The notes beneath the pieces were generated by a model, which searched no databases, was not told the origin of the DNA, and worked only from the letters and a program-made list of their open reading frames with translations. A stretch of DNA of 64,000 bases, from positions 421,758-485,757 of the forward strand of contig NZ_LNZC01000012.1 in assembly GCF_001467535.1 (NCBI RefSeq), written 5' to 3'. This stretch comes from Legionella worsleiensis. GTDB lineage: Bacteria > Pseudomonadota > Gammaproteobacteria > Legionellales > Legionellaceae. The position numbers were made by a program, and so were the translations under genes. Below, piece after piece: positions 9,998 through 19,670 of this stretch. How positions within the stretch are numbered: position 1 is the stretch's first letter; every line of letters starts with the position of its first letter.

Positions 9998-10759
9998 TTA
10001 GCAAATTGAATAATTGTCAATCAGGCGTACCGTACCAATGAGCACCGCTGCAAATTTTCGTCCCAGATGTTCTTCTATGTATTCGACAGCGATTCCCTTT
10101 TGTTCTAACTCTGCTTTGATCAGAGTACAGGATTTATTCTGATGAAATAAAACGGCAAATTCTTCGGCCAGTTTTTTTTCCTCTGGGGTTAGTCTGTTGT
10201 TGCGTGAACTGTATGCTAAACCACTAGGCTCACGCACCGTTGGGCAGGATTTAATTTCAACATTCATAAACAATGCTTTGACCATGCCATCAATGAGCAA
10301 GTACTGTTGATAATCCTTTTCACCAAAATAGGCTCTGGTTGGCCTAGTCAGATGAAGTAATTTCATGACTACAGTCAAAACACCATTAAAATGTCCCGGG
10401 CGGTGTTTTCCTTCCATTAATTGGCACAGTTGATTTTCCTGAACTTGATAGGTGTAGTCATCGGGATACATGTCCTGTTGATCGGGTAAAATACAATAAT
10501 TCACCCCAGCATCTTTCATTAATTCGAGGTCAGCTGCTAAAGTTCGGGGGTAATGGGTGAAATCATCAGGGTTATTAAACTGAGTTGGATTAATAAACAG
10601 GCTGGATACTGTGCTGTCATTTTCATCCCTGCTGTGTTTGAATAATGAAGCATGTCCAGCATGCAGGTTGCCCATAGTTGGAACAAAGCCCAGGCTAAGG
10701 TCAGGAGCTAGGGTGTTTCTAAAGTGAATCCATTCATTAAGTTGACGAAAAATACGCAT
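9998..10759 (-). CDS. panC: Pantothenate synthetase (pantoate-beta-alanine ligase)
   Basis: Joins pantoate and beta-alanine using ATP, the last step of pantothenate (vitamin B5) synthesis. The nucleotide-binding block [15 protein letters not shown] is at about residues 25-40, with later GEKDYQQ and [19 protein letters not shown] motifs typical of PanC. Reading from 10936 would add 59 residues derived from the panB coding region in another frame, so the ATG at 10759 is preferred. It gives 253 residues, shorter than E. coli PanC (283) mainly at the C-terminus. The start lies 10 bases downstream of panB, so the two form an operon. Confidence 0.95.
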   Translation of the reverse strand: MRIFRQLNEWIHFRNTLAPDLSLGFVPTMGNLHAGHASLFKHSRDENDSTVSSLFINPTQFNNPDDFTHYPRTLAADLELMKDAGVNYCILPDQQDMYPDDYTYQVQENQLCQLMEGKHRPGHFNGVLTVVMKLLHLTRPTRAYFGEKDYQQYLLIDGMVKALFMNVEIKSCPTVREPSGLAYSSRNNRLTPEEKKLAEEFAVLFHQNKSCTLIKAELEQKGIAVEYIEEHLGRKFAAVLIGTVRLIDNYSIC

Positions 10760-10769
10760 AACATGCCCC

Positions 10770-11558
10770 CTAAAAAGAATATTCAGGACTTGGAAAATGA
10801 GCCTGTTGAACTTGTTGCGCATAGGCATCAATGGCTTCAAGAAACAGATCTTTACCTTGAGTGTATTTTTTGGCGAATTTGGGGGTGAATGTGGATTGTA
10901 ATCCCAGCATGTCATGCCACACCAGTACTTGTCCATCAGTGTCTAAGCCTGCACCAATGCCAATTGTTGGAATACAAAGAGAGTCGGTGATGGTTTTAGC
11001 CAGAGTTTGGGGAACACATTCAATAACCAAAGCAAAACAACCGCTTTGTTCCAAAGCATATGCTTGTTGCAATAAGCGTTCGGCTTGTTCCTGGTTTTTC
11101 CCTTGAACTTTAAAACCGCCCAGCTGGTGAATGGACTGAGGAGTCAAGCCAATATGTCCCATCACGGGGATACCGGCTTTAACCAGGTAGGATATGGTAT
11201 TGCATGTGTCTTCATCGGCTCCTTCAATTTTAATGGCATGAGCACCTGCCTGTAGAAGACGATGCACTTCTGAAACAGTCTCGGAAATGGAGCGTTTATG
11301 ACTTAAAAAGGGAAGATCGGTAATTAAAAACTGATGATTCAAACCACGGGCAACTGCTTTAGTATGCAGCTCCATCATTTCTATAGTCGCCATAACAGTC
11401 GTATCATAGCCGTGTACGGTCATTGCCACAGAATCACCGACCAAAACACAGTCTATACTGGATTCGCCAATGATGCGGGCAGAGGGATAATCGTAACAGG
11501 TTAGCATGGCTATCTTTTTACCGGTTTGTTTTTTTATTTTAAAATCATGGATTTTCAT
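10770..11558 (-). CDS. panB: 3-methyl-2-oxobutanoate hydroxymethyltransferase
   Basis: Transfers a one-carbon unit from methylene-tetrahydrofolate to alpha-ketoisovalerate, the first committed step toward pantoate. The 262-residue product shows the family motifs [29 protein letters not shown], the substrate-binding segment [19 protein letters not shown] and [18 protein letters not shown]. It is the first gene of a panB-panC pair. panD, which makes beta-alanine, is not in the window. The downstream product pantothenate feeds coenzyme A synthesis, whose coaD gene is at 41356. Confidence 0.97.
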   Translation of the reverse strand: MKIHDFKIKKQTGKKIAMLTCYDYPSARIIGESSIDCVLVGDSVAMTVHGYDTTVMATIEMMELHTKAVARGLNHQFLITDLPFLSHKRSISETVSEVHRLLQAGAHAIKIEGADEDTCNTISYLVKAGIPVMGHIGLTPQSIHQLGGFKVQGKNQEQAERLLQQAYALEQSGCFALVIECVPQTLAKTITDSLCIPTIGIGAGLDTDGQVLVWHDMLGLQSTFTPKFAKKYTQGKDLFLEAIDAYAQQVQQAHFPSPEYSF

Positions 11559-11842
11559 ACTGTGCCCCCAGTAGGTTCGCAGAGTATGGGGTGAATAGAG
11601 AAGAATTGCGTAACATCAGGTACCTGTCTCATGGATCAAGTCCTCCAGAATAGTTAATAAAGTCACCGCCACAAGGGTCGGTGCATCACTATGATCTTAT
11701 CGTGTATGGCAAAAAAATTGAATCACAACCAAACAATTATTTCGTGCAAAGTGATTGAGCTATTGATTTAGCACTATCATAGGTTAAACACACGTTAAAT
11801 CTGAGGTATCATGGTTTCATTTTCAGGATAACAGGTTTTTCT

Positions 11843-12505
11843 ATGCAATTCGTTGATAAGTTAAGTACTCCAGGTGAACACGCTTTATTTCTCCAAGGGA
11901 TGGTCGGACAAATTGAAGCGGTTTTAACTGTTCCCGAGAGCATGCACACGCCCTATGTTGCCTTTTTGGGTCATCCGCACTCTTTGCAAGGCGGGACTAT
12001 GAATAACAAGGTCGTCACTACTTTGTCCCGAGTTTTTAAAGAATTGGGCATCCCATCACTGCGTTTTAATTTCAGGGGTGTTGGGCAGTCAGCTGGTGTT
12101 TATGATGACGGTATCGGTGAGAGTAAGGACATGCTTGAACTGGTTCATACATGGCAGCAAGAGCAACCTGGAATAAAGCTGATTTTTGCGGGCTTTTCTT
12201 TTGGATCCTATGTGTGTTACCGAGCCGCCGCTCAATCAAGACCTAGTCTACTCGTTACCATTGCGCCGCCAGTTCATCATTACGACTATAAAGAATTTGC
12301 CCCACAACCGGAGTCTTGGTTTATTCTTCAGGGCGATAATGATGAAGTAGTTCCCAGTGCTTTGGTACTGGATTTTGCCAGACAGGCTCATCCTCCGATT
12401 CCGGTGCTTGAATTTGCAGATACGGGACATTTTTTTCATGGGAAATTAATTGAGCTTAAAACTCGATTAACAGACTGCTTAAGCGACAGGTTTCACGAGT
12501 CATGA
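11843..12505 (+). CDS. Alpha/beta hydrolase of the COG2945 type
   Basis: Small (220-residue) cytosolic hydrolase found across proteobacteria. It has the family opening FLGHPHSLQGGTMNNKV, then LRFNFRGVGQS, the nucleophile elbow GFSFGSY, a possible acid in LQGDNDEVVP and the histidine in TGHFFHGK. The substrate is unknown. Its stop codon overlaps the zapE ATG (ATGA at 12502-12505), indicating translational coupling, although no functional tie to ZapE is known to me. Confidence 0.87.
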   Translation: MQFVDKLSTPGEHALFLQGMVGQIEAVLTVPESMHTPYVAFLGHPHSLQGGTMNNKVVTTLSRVFKELGIPSLRFNFRGVGQSAGVYDDGIGESKDMLELVHTWQQEQPGIKLIFAGFSFGSYVCYRAAAQSRPSLLVTIAPPVHHYDYKEFAPQPESWFILQGDNDEVVPSALVLDFARQAHPPIPVLEFADTGHFFHGKLIELKTRLTDCLSDRFHES

Positions 12506-13596
12506 ATTTAATAAAACAGTATGAGGCGGCCATTCAAAGAAGTGAGATACAAGATGACGAGAATCAACGAGAAATTTTGATTTCCATGCAAAGGCTTGCC
12601 GACGAATTGGCTTGCGATTGTAAATCCTGGTTTCGGTGGCCAGGCCAAAAAAAAATTAAGGGATTATACATCTACGGGCCGGTTGGCGTGGGTAAAACCT
12701 ATTTGGTCGATTTGTTTTTTCAATTTATTGCCGAAGAAAAGAAAGCTCGGTTTCATTTTCATCATTTCATGCAACAAATTGATTTTCAGTTAAGGCAATT
12801 ACAAGGACGAAAAGATCCTCTGCGTCTTATTGCGAAAAAGATGGCCAAATCCATTCGTCTATTATGTTTCGATGAGTTTTTGGTGCATGATGTGGCCTAT
12901 GCCATGATTCTTGCGGAGTTGTTTCAGGCATTGCATGCTCACGGTGTGATTTTGGTGGTCTCTTCTAATACCAGCCCTGATGATTTGTATCGCAACGGAG
13001 TGCATCGAGAGCGTTTCTTACCCGCAATAGAGATTATCAAAAATGACTGCGAAGTGATTAAAATTCCAGAAAAAAAAGATTATCGTATTGGTCATCAACC
13101 TTTACTCGATGCTTATTTGTACCCTTTAGGCGAGCAGACAGAGCAAAAAATGAAGCAACAGTTTCAGTTTTTTACTCAAGAGTTTTCAGTACACGGTACG
13201 TTGGTTATCCAAAGCAGAGATATTCCTTACATTCAATGCGGTGCCCAAACCATTTGGTTTTCTTTTGATGTCATTTGCAATTTACCTCGGAGCCAATTGG
13301 ATTATCTGGAACTTGCTGATCGTTTTGATACGATTTTTGTAAGTGGCATTCCCTGTTTAACAGAAAATCATACCTTGCAAACCATTATGTTCATTCATTT
13401 TATTGATGTCATGTACGATAGAGGGATTAATGTTATTATGTCTGCCGATGTTCCTGTTGAGGAACTCTACATTCAAGGCGAAATGAAAGACACGTTTAAG
13501 CGTACCTTGAGCCGTTTGATGGAAATGCAATCGGTAGACTATCTGGGCAGACATCCCCGGCGAATCGTGCACAACATGTTAAAAACCGATGGATAA
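12502..13596 (+). CDS. zapE: Cell division protein ZapE (AFG1-like ATPase)
   Basis: AAA-type ATPase of the AFG1/YhcM family. In E. coli ZapE associates with the Z ring and is needed for division under stress. The Walker A GPVGVGKTY is at about residues 59-67, and LLCFDEFLVHDV is the Walker B region with the family's conserved F-D-E-F. VSSNTSPDDLYRNGVHRERFLPAI is the sensor block typical of the family (quoted in parts: VSSNTSPDDLY, RERFLPAI). The length of 364 residues is normal. It is the second gene of a coupled pair with the upstream hydrolase. Confidence 0.95.
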   Translation: MNLIKQYEAAIQRSEIQDDENQREILISMQRLADELACDCKSWFRWPGQKKIKGLYIYGPVGVGKTYLVDLFFQFIAEEKKARFHFHHFMQQIDFQLRQLQGRKDPLRLIAKKMAKSIRLLCFDEFLVHDVAYAMILAELFQALHAHGVILVVSSNTSPDDLYRNGVHRERFLPAIEIIKNDCEVIKIPEKKDYRIGHQPLLDAYLYPLGEQTEQKMKQQFQFFTQEFSVHGTLVIQSRDIPYIQCGAQTIWFSFDVICNLPRSQLDYLELADRFDTIFVSGIPCLTENHTLQTIMFIHFIDVMYDRGINVIMSADVPVEELYIQGEMKDTFKRTLSRLMEMQSVDYLGRHPRRIVHNMLKTDG

Positions 13597-13638
13597 TGGT
13601 TCTTTTTTCTGTATTAATGTATATTTTTTTACTTAAGT

Positions 13639-13657
13639 GAGAATGATTCTCGATATC
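13639..13657. promoter_or_regulatory. Fur box upstream of feoA
   Basis: The 19 bases GAGAATGATTCTCGATATC match the Fur consensus GATAATGATAATCATTATC at 14 positions. The site lies 47 bases before feoA, where a promoter is expected, so iron-replete repression of feoABC by Fur is likely. Confidence 0.82.
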
Positions 13658-13703
13658 ATTTGTGATACAATTGGGCTATTAAACTATTTTCAAGCAGTAC
13701 ATT

Positions 13704-13931
13704 ATGAACATTTCTGAATTGGTGCGTGGCGATAGAGTGCGATTAGTCGATTTTGGTGCGACAAATCAACAGTACAAAAGACGGTTATTATCCCTGGGAA
13801 TTACCCGAGGAGTTGAGTTTTCAGTGATAAGAATTGCTCCTTTGGGCTGCCCCGTTCAGGTTGAGGTAAGAGGAACATCCTTGACGCTTCGCAAAGACGA
13901 AGCAAGTCAATTAGTGTTGGAGCGTCTATGA
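13704..13931 (+). CDS. feoA: Ferrous iron transport protein A
   Basis: Small cytosolic SH3-like protein (75 residues) required for FeoB-dependent iron(II) uptake. It shows the typical FeoA layout: L-x-x-G-D-R-V-R-L-V near the start, then KRRLLSLGITRGVEFSVIR, and the closing LRKDEASQLVLE. It is the first gene of the operon behind the Fur box at 13639-13657, and its stop overlaps the feoB ATG (13928-13931). Confidence 0.95.
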   Translation: MNISELVRGDRVRLVDFGATNQQYKRRLLSLGITRGVEFSVIRIAPLGCPVQVEVRGTSLTLRKDEASQLVLERL

Positions 13932-16180
13932 TTCAGGTATTGTTGGTAGGGAACCCAAACTGCGGTAAAACTACTTTATTTAATGCATTAACCGGAGACA
14001 GTCAACGAGTCGGAAATTGGCCTGGTGTAACTGTTGAAAAAAAGACAGGCCAATGTTCAGTAGGCACTCATTTAATTCATGTCACCGATTTACCCGGTGT
14101 CTATTCTCTGGTTGCAAATGCTCAAGGCATGAGTCAGGATGAGCAGATTGCAGCTCAGTCTGTAGTAAATCTTGATGCTGATTGCATCATTAACGTTATT
14201 GACGCAAGTCATTTGGAACGACATGTTTATTTAACCACCCAAATTCTGGAATTGGGTAAACCCGTTATCGTTGCGCTTAACATGATGGATATTGCCCAGC
14301 AACGTGGCATTACGGTTGATGTGAATGCGTTAGCAGAGCAATTAGGTTGCCCGGTAGTTCCCATTCAGGCGCATAAAAATGTGGGTATTGCCGAGTTAAA
14401 AAATACACTTTTGGCCATTCCCGAGCAACAAAAACCGCTTGCATTAGCACTGCCATTACCCGTGCAAAACGTATTAAACTCACTTGAAAGCCAATTAATT
14501 CATGAAGGGTACAGTCAGTCACTTGCTCATTATTACGCACTCAGAATAGCCGAAGGTGATACTCTCATCGGTAAGGAGTCCATACAAATACAGTGGGAAC
14601 AATCCAGGAATGATGCTCTTGATTTGGATGTATTGTTGGCAGATGTGCGATATCAGGTTATTCACCAAATTGTTCAGGCAGTGCAGCAAAAGAAAAGCGA
14701 TGCCAGTGAACATTTCACGGCGAAGCTGGATAAAATTGTCCTGAATCGATTTTTGGCCTTGCCTTTGTTTTTTGCCATGATGTATTTGATGTTTTTGTTT
14801 TCCATCAATATCGGGGGGGCGTTCCAGGATTTTTTTGACATAGCTACGGATACTGTATTTGTTCAGGGCAGTGCCTGGTTATTGCAGCAAATACATGCCC
14901 CCAACTGGTTAATTGCCTTAATTGCTAACGGTGTGGGCAAGGGAATCAATACTACTTTGACCTTTATTCCCGTAATTGCGTCCATGTTTTTCTTCTTATC
15001 CTTGCTGGAAACTTCGGGATATATGGCAAGAGCAGCTTTCGTTGTGGATAAAGCCATGCGGGCTTTAGGGCTTCCCGGTAAATCCTTTGTGCCTATGATA
15101 GTGGGATTTGGCTGTAATGTTCCGGCGATTATGGCAGCACGAACCCTCGATTCCGAGCGAGATAGGCTGCTAACGGTCATGATGAGTCCCTTTATGTCCT
15201 GTAGTGCTCGTTTGGCTATTTATGCGGTTTTTGTGGCTGCTTTTTTTCCTTCCGGTGGCCAGAATGTAGTGTTTTCCTTATATTTGATCGGCATTTTAAT
15301 GGCCGTTTTAACTGGATTTTTGTTGCGTAAAACGGCATTACAAGGCCACGCTGCGCCATTAATACTCGAATTACCTGCTTATCATAAACCGGCATTGACG
15401 CGTTTGTGCAAAGAGACCTTGATGAGGCTCAAATTCTTCGTCTGGCGTGCAGGACGATTGATTCTTCCCATTTGCGTTATCCTGGGAGGACTAAATGCTA
15501 TTACTCTTGGTGGGGGCATTAACTCCGGTGATGCCAGCACTGAATCATTACTTTCTTTGATGGGGCAATGGATAACGCCTTTATTTGCGCCTATGGGGAT
15601 TCATCAAGACAATTGGCCAGCGACCGTTGGATTATTGACCGGAATGCTTGCCAAGGAAGTTGTGGTCGGTACCTTAAATACTCTTTATGCTCAGGTGGGG
15701 CATTTAGGGGAAGTGGCCACCGTACATTTTGATTTTTGGGCCGGAATTAAAGCCGCATTATGGTCTATTCCGGAAAATCTTTCTGAGCTGGGTTCGGCAT
15801 TATGGAATCCGGTTTTAGCCAGTGCGGCAGACAGCGATGTATCCAAATCAGTTTATGGGATGATGTCGCAACGCTTTGATGGACAGGCAGGTGCTTATGC
15901 CTACTTGCTGTTTGTTCTGCTGTATATCCCTTGTGTATCGACCATGGCCGTCATCAAGCAGGAAGCAAACAGTCGCTTGATGTGGACATCTGTGATTTGG
16001 TCTTTTGTTGTTGCCTATGCTACTGCTGTTATTTTTTATCAGATTGCTCAGTTTATAAAACATCCGGAGCAAAGCGCTTTATGGATAATAGCCATGATAT
16101 CCAGTTTGATTCTGGTTGTGGTGGTATTTAAATTCAGCGGTAAAAATATGGAGAGATGCAGTGTTGTTACAAATTCGTGA
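13928..16180 (+). CDS. feoB: Ferrous iron transporter FeoB
   Basis: Main inner-membrane iron(II) uptake protein, 750 residues. The N-terminal G domain has GNPNCGKTTLFNAL (from about residue 8), the switch region GNWPGVTVEKKTG, DLPGVYSL and NMMD. The membrane half has repeated Gate motifs, with the conserved cysteine blocks GFGCNVPAIMAAR and MSPFMSCSARL. Iron uptake by FeoB is important for intracellular Legionella. ATGA overlap with feoA and a 20-base overlap with feoC show tight coupling. Confidence 0.97.
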   Translation: MIQVLLVGNPNCGKTTLFNALTGDSQRVGNWPGVTVEKKTGQCSVGTHLIHVTDLPGVYSLVANAQGMSQDEQIAAQSVVNLDADCIINVIDASHLERHVYLTTQILELGKPVIVALNMMDIAQQRGITVDVNALAEQLGCPVVPIQAHKNVGIAELKNTLLAIPEQQKPLALALPLPVQNVLNSLESQLIHEGYSQSLAHYYALRIAEGDTLIGKESIQIQWEQSRNDALDLDVLLADVRYQVIHQIVQAVQQKKSDASEHFTAKLDKIVLNRFLALPLFFAMMYLMFLFSINIGGAFQDFFDIATDTVFVQGSAWLLQQIHAPNWLIALIANGVGKGINTTLTFIPVIASMFFFLSLLETSGYMARAAFVVDKAMRALGLPGKSFVPMIVGFGCNVPAIMAARTLDSERDRLLTVMMSPFMSCSARLAIYAVFVAAFFPSGGQNVVFSLYLIGILMAVLTGFLLRKTALQGHAAPLILELPAYHKPALTRLCKETLMRLKFFVWRAGRLILPICVILGGLNAITLGGGINSGDASTESLLSLMGQWITPLFAPMGIHQDNWPATVGLLTGMLAKEVVVGTLNTLYAQVGHLGEVATVHFDFWAGIKAALWSIPENLSELGSALWNPVLASAADSDVSKSVYGMMSQRFDGQAGAYAYLLFVLLYIPCVSTMAVIKQEANSRLMWTSVIWSFVVAYATAVIFYQIAQFIKHPEQSALWIIAMISSLILVVVVFKFSGKNMERCSVVTNS

Positions 16181-16376
16181 TTATATTGGGCGACAAGGTG
16201 TCGTCAGTACCCAACAATTGACCAGAGAATTTCGTTTGGATCTTCCAGCCTTACAACCTATGTTGGATATTTGGCTCAAGAAAGGCGTAATAAAAAAGTG
16301 TCAGGAAAAGAGCTCCTGTCAAAGTACCTGTTTTAAGTGTCGAACTCCTCCCGAGTATTATCAGTCAGTGCGATGA
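16161..16376 (+). CDS. feoC: FeoC-like small regulatory protein
   Basis: A 71-residue protein starting at a GTG (16161) inside the feoB 3' end, with GGAGAG at 16150-16155. The N-terminal half is a winged-helix-like segment (VLLQIRDYIGRQGVVSTQQL). The C-terminal part has cysteines (KKCQEKSSC, CFKCRTPP) like the Fe-S-type cysteine cluster of FeoC. FeoC in enterobacteria protects FeoB from FtsH and may sense iron or oxygen. Position after feoB and the cysteine pattern support the call; a longer reading from 16116 has no good ribosome-binding site. Confidence 0.8.
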   Translation: MLLQIRDYIGRQGVVSTQQLTREFRLDLPALQPMLDIWLKKGVIKKCQEKSSCQSTCFKCRTPPEYYQSVR

Positions 16377-16542
16377 TCCGTTGTATCGTGTGCCACTATA
16401 ACAACGGCATTGGGTCTTATTTGTTTTTTAATCGCTCAGTTTGCAGAGCACTCTTTTTTCCTCTATTTGTTACAAGCTTCGTGCTCATTAGTCAATTTTG
16501 GGCTAATATAAAGGTATCTCGTTTAGTACTTGGGTAATATGA

Positions 16543-17172
16543 ATGACCGACTCTGAGAATGAAGAGAATCCTGGATTTGCGGAAGTCAGTATGGACTTGC
16601 GGAAATTGGAAGTAGCTAAAGATTTAAATAATCCAATCACCCTGGTTGATCGAGTTTATCAAATTTGGTGGCATTGGGCCGATTTTCATCTCTACATCAC
16701 TTCGCCGCATATTGAGGCGATGAATCCGCCGATTATTATAAAACCAGAAACTCTGCCGGGTTCAAGCGAGTTGGAATTTGTTTATGACATTCATGATTCG
16801 GGTCACAAATTATCTACGTCCAAAAGCGAGGATATGTTTCAAGCAGGGATGTCTATGTGTAAATTATTTTATACCATAGAAAAAATGATTTATATCCTTA
16901 TCGAGCGCCTCAAGTCGGGGGGCGTGAGTATGGAAGATGAAGTACAAGTCGCTTTTGGCGGTCATGAACTGGCGCAAAGAAAGGCTTTCGAGTCCATAAT
17001 CAATTTAAGCTATAATGTCGTTGTGACTAATTTTGATCCTGGAACATGGGGTGAGCGTTATTTAGAAACGGTAAGGCGTCTGGCTGACAAGGGCTATGGA
17101 TATCCATCAGAAGCACCACGTGACACCTACAGACAAATCGTGCACGCATCTCCTGCAGGAATAAAGCGTTAG
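16543..17172 (+). CDS. Conserved hypothetical protein, soluble
   Basis: A 209-residue protein I cannot assign. It starts with an acidic tail (TDSENEENPGF) and has a Trp/His-rich block (VYQIWWHWADFHLYITSPH), a segment LEFVYDIHDSGHKLSTSKSEDM, then helices up to a basic C-terminus. No membrane span, signal peptide or enzymatic motif is visible. It lies 166 bases after feoC and converges with the RDD gene. A host-directed role is possible but unsupported. Confidence 0.75.
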   Translation: MTDSENEENPGFAEVSMDLRKLEVAKDLNNPITLVDRVYQIWWHWADFHLYITSPHIEAMNPPIIIKPETLPGSSELEFVYDIHDSGHKLSTSKSEDMFQAGMSMCKLFYTIEKMIYILIERLKSGGVSMEDEVQVAFGGHELAQRKAFESIINLSYNVVVTNFDPGTWGERYLETVRRLADKGYGYPSEAPRDTYRQIVHASPAGIKR

Positions 17173-17178
17173 CTCGCT

Positions 17179-17559
17179 TTATTCAACTTGAGAAAAGCTA
17201 GTGTTCGTCCAGCGATTTAATACACTGTAACTGCTTTTCATGTAAACAGGTGCAAGGAGCAGTGCGGGGATGAAACAAACAATCCGTAAAAAAATATCTT
17301 GGTTGGTTAATCTTTTTTGGTCAACTGTCATTAATTTAAATCGCCAAGCCCTCATTCCCAGCGTTTGTCCTCCAAAGCGGATTGAACTTTGATAATAAAG
17401 CAACCCTATTCCTGACAACAAAAGCTGATACCAGAGGGTAGAAGGGGGTATGGCATGACCTTTATTGACTAACACTACCAGTGCCGTTAGCGAAAAAAAT
17501 AATACGAACAGAATGATGATGTCATAACACACTGCCGCCAGGTATCGAATAAAAAACAT
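17179..17559 (-). CDS. RDD-family inner-membrane protein
   Basis: RDD proteins are small multi-span membrane proteins, some linked to ion transport. The sequence begins MFFIRYLAAVCYD, the family's opening R-x-x-A-x-x-x-D, and then has hydrophobic segments at about residues 15-35 and 48-63, with GGQTLGMRAWRFKLM in the middle, another RDD hallmark. The ATG at 17559 gives 126 residues and puts the RDD motif at the N-terminus; the frame stays open to a GTG at 17640 (153 residues), which lacks a ribosome-binding site. Its transported substrate is unknown. Confidence 0.82.
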   Translation of the reverse strand: MFFIRYLAAVCYDIIILFVLFFSLTALVVLVNKGHAIPPSTLWYQLLLSGIGLLYYQSSIRFGGQTLGMRAWRFKLMTVDQKRLTNQDIFLRIVCFIPALLLAPVYMKSSYSVLNRWTNTSFSQVE

Positions 17560-17858
17560 GATCTGTCTTAATCTCAAGCGTACAAGACTTAAGAATACTC
17601 CTAATATGTCTTTTAAACCGCATACTTTAATCAAATTCACCTAAAAAAAGGAAGATTTATTAATCCTTTTGACAGATAAAGCTCAATGCGACCTCGTGTC
17701 ACACGGCAAGATGCGAACCCATTCGTTTCGTTTTTTGGGCTAGACTTTAGCAAATCCTTTTAATCGACATGGTTAAAATTCAATCGCTTTAGTCTTTGTT
17801 GTTGCATAATAGACATCTTTTGGGATAAAATAGCTGTTTTAATGCTGGATTAATAACC

Positions 17859-18503
17859 ATGCTCTTTTTTACAAGAATTCATATTCCCAGATTCTCCTCT
17901 ACAGACAATGAAAACAAAATCCAGTCAAAACTGCTGGATAGAGCAACATTGAATGCAGAACAGCACAGATATGCCGCTTTATTAAAATTAAAGCAGCACG
18001 CTGCGAATATAGCCTCCAGCATCCATCAATTGAGAGGAATTTTAGGTTCTACAGCCAGTATAAAACGACTGCATATTGAGCTTGATTCGGCAATCAAGAA
18101 CGCAATCGTTAATCCACGTTTCAATTTCACTCGCTTTAAGGATAAAATTATAAATTCTTTCGCTTTAGTAAAAGATGAGCTGAAAGATGAGATCGGTATA
18201 AAATTCGAATCCGGCTGTTATCTGGTTAGTAACTCCCTAATACTACTCGTTGCTGCTTCAGGAGTTGTTCTTAGCGCTGCATTAACCACAGGTCCAATAG
18301 GTATGGTATTTCTAGGATTAACCTTATCCATCCTGTCCGCTTTTCTATTAGCCGCAGCGGCCTATAGTTTATACGTCGATGTGCGTCACTTGTGTGATGC
18401 TCAGCTGGAAGAAATTCAAGATGGTATAAACTTTTTAAATGAATATCCTGCTCTCTTAGAGCCAAACAATGAAGAGAGTTTAATGAGAGTGGTACCAAGC
18501 TAG
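17859..18503 (+). CDS. Hypothetical protein with a C-terminal membrane hairpin
   Basis: A 214-residue protein of unknown function. The first 120 residues are charged and helical. Two hydrophobic stretches follow (about 126-145 and 148-170) with a very short GPIG turn between them, giving a membrane hairpin, then an acidic tail. This design (cytosolic helical domain plus C-terminal hairpin) is common in Legionella proteins that insert into host membranes, but it also fits an ordinary inner-membrane protein. No catalytic motif is seen. Confidence 0.72.
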   Translation: MLFFTRIHIPRFSSTDNENKIQSKLLDRATLNAEQHRYAALLKLKQHAANIASSIHQLRGILGSTASIKRLHIELDSAIKNAIVNPRFNFTRFKDKIINSFALVKDELKDEIGIKFESGCYLVSNSLILLVAASGVVLSAALTTGPIGMVFLGLTLSILSAFLLAAAAYSLYVDVRHLCDAQLEEIQDGINFLNEYPALLEPNNEESLMRVVPS

Positions 18504-18530
18504 GAGATTTTTTCTCTATCCCGTCTCATT

Positions 18531-19670
18531 TTAGTCATGCATGGCTTTGGAGCTATCAGTTATCAAGGCCAAACTGTCTATGTACAGCTTACTCATATCC
18601 ACTCCATTGTAATTTTGTGCGTTGACTTCTTCCCATTGTCCTTGTTCATAAGCGACAACTAAAGAAAGCAGTTGTCCTAAAGTACCCTTTTTGTCAATCA
18701 AGGCCATTTTGATGTCTTCAGACAAGGTGATGTGCTCTATCAGTTCGCACATGGGTTTGTTTAACAAGCAATCTAAAATAGACAGCAAACCAGCAGTGTA
18801 GGCACTTTGACCGTTGATGTGAGCGCTGGTCTCTGCTAATGCTCTGGTCATGTAGGCTCTTATAAGCGCTGATTCTAATATTTCTACAGGTTTGTCTGAA
18901 ATATTTTTCATGGAGAACAGCATCACCCAGTTCTTTAGATTGATTAAGCCAAATCGAGCGATTGCCTGATCAATGGATTCTATAGTATGTCCGCCAGAGA
19001 TGCCTATAGAATTGGCAACTCTAAGGATTTGATAGCTTAATAAGGGATCAGATTGAATAAGCGCTGATATATCATTAAAATCACAGTCATCCTTTTGCAC
19101 CCTTTGAATGAGTTGAAAAAAATTTAGTTTATTTGCAGCGATGTCTTTTTGTCCGCTTTCTGAGGGATGAAAAAGAAAGTCACCGCAGTAATAATCCATA
19201 GTCATGGCTTTGCATTTTTCGAAACTTGCCGGTCGTCCTATGTCGTAAGCGATTACTTTTCTGCGCTTTAATTTACTGTACTGAACTACTTTGGTTACAT
19301 CAGACTGGTTCATCAGATGATCGGTAAGTGCAACATATTCAGCAAAATTAAGCCATGCCAGTTGTTGTGGTTTATTAATTAGCAAGGCAATTGAAAAGGC
19401 AGACTCTTGCAATTCGGACAGTGAATAAATTGACTCTATGTCTTCTGCGGGTAATTTTAAAATTATGGGATTTTTAAGTGGAGGATCTAACTGTTCCAGA
19501 TAGATTTTCAAGGCATAGGGAATGAAGAGGGGAAGCTGCGTATCGGAACTGGTAATCAGATCTAAAAATCCTTTGGTTAATTCTTCGCTTGATTGTTGAT
19601 TTTGATGCGATAAAATTTCATAAGCGACACATTTTAGTTGTTGATTAAATATGGGTCTTTTTATGATCAT
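18531..19670 (-). CDS. HDOD-domain protein with a degenerate EAL-like N-terminus (YuxH type)
   Basis: A 379-residue signalling protein. The N-terminal half begins MIIKRPIFNQQLKCVAYEIL, as in YuxH-type proteins where an EAL-like fold has lost its catalytic residues; no intact EAL or metal-binding set is visible. The C-terminal half is an HDOD domain (LIQSDPLLSYQILRVANS and the helix SIDQAIARFGL are typical). HDOD proteins usually act as scaffolds in regulatory or c-di-GMP circuits. An ATG at 19670 with GGAAGG nearby is chosen over the 69-base longer reading. It is divergent from sdhC. Confidence 0.85.
   Translation of the reverse strand: MIIKRPIFNQQLKCVAYEILSHQNQQSSEELTKGFLDLITSSDTQLPLFIPYALKIYLEQLDPPLKNPIILKLPAEDIESIYSLSELQESAFSIALLINKPQQLAWLNFAEYVALTDHLMNQSDVTKVVQYSKLKRRKVIAYDIGRPASFEKCKAMTMDYYCGDFLFHPSESGQKDIAANKLNFFQLIQRVQKDDCDFNDISALIQSDPLLSYQILRVANSIGISGGHTIESIDQAIARFGLINLKNWVMLFSMKNISDKPVEILESALIRAYMTRALAETSAHINGQSAYTAGLLSILDCLLNKPMCELIEHITLSEDIKMALIDKKGTLGQLLSLVVAYEQGQWEEVNAQNYNGVDMSKLYIDSLALITDSSKAMHD

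Noticed and set aside
16337..16537. 66-codon open frame after feoC
   Set aside because: It overlaps the feoC end, has an odd cysteine/phenylalanine composition and no ribosome-binding site.
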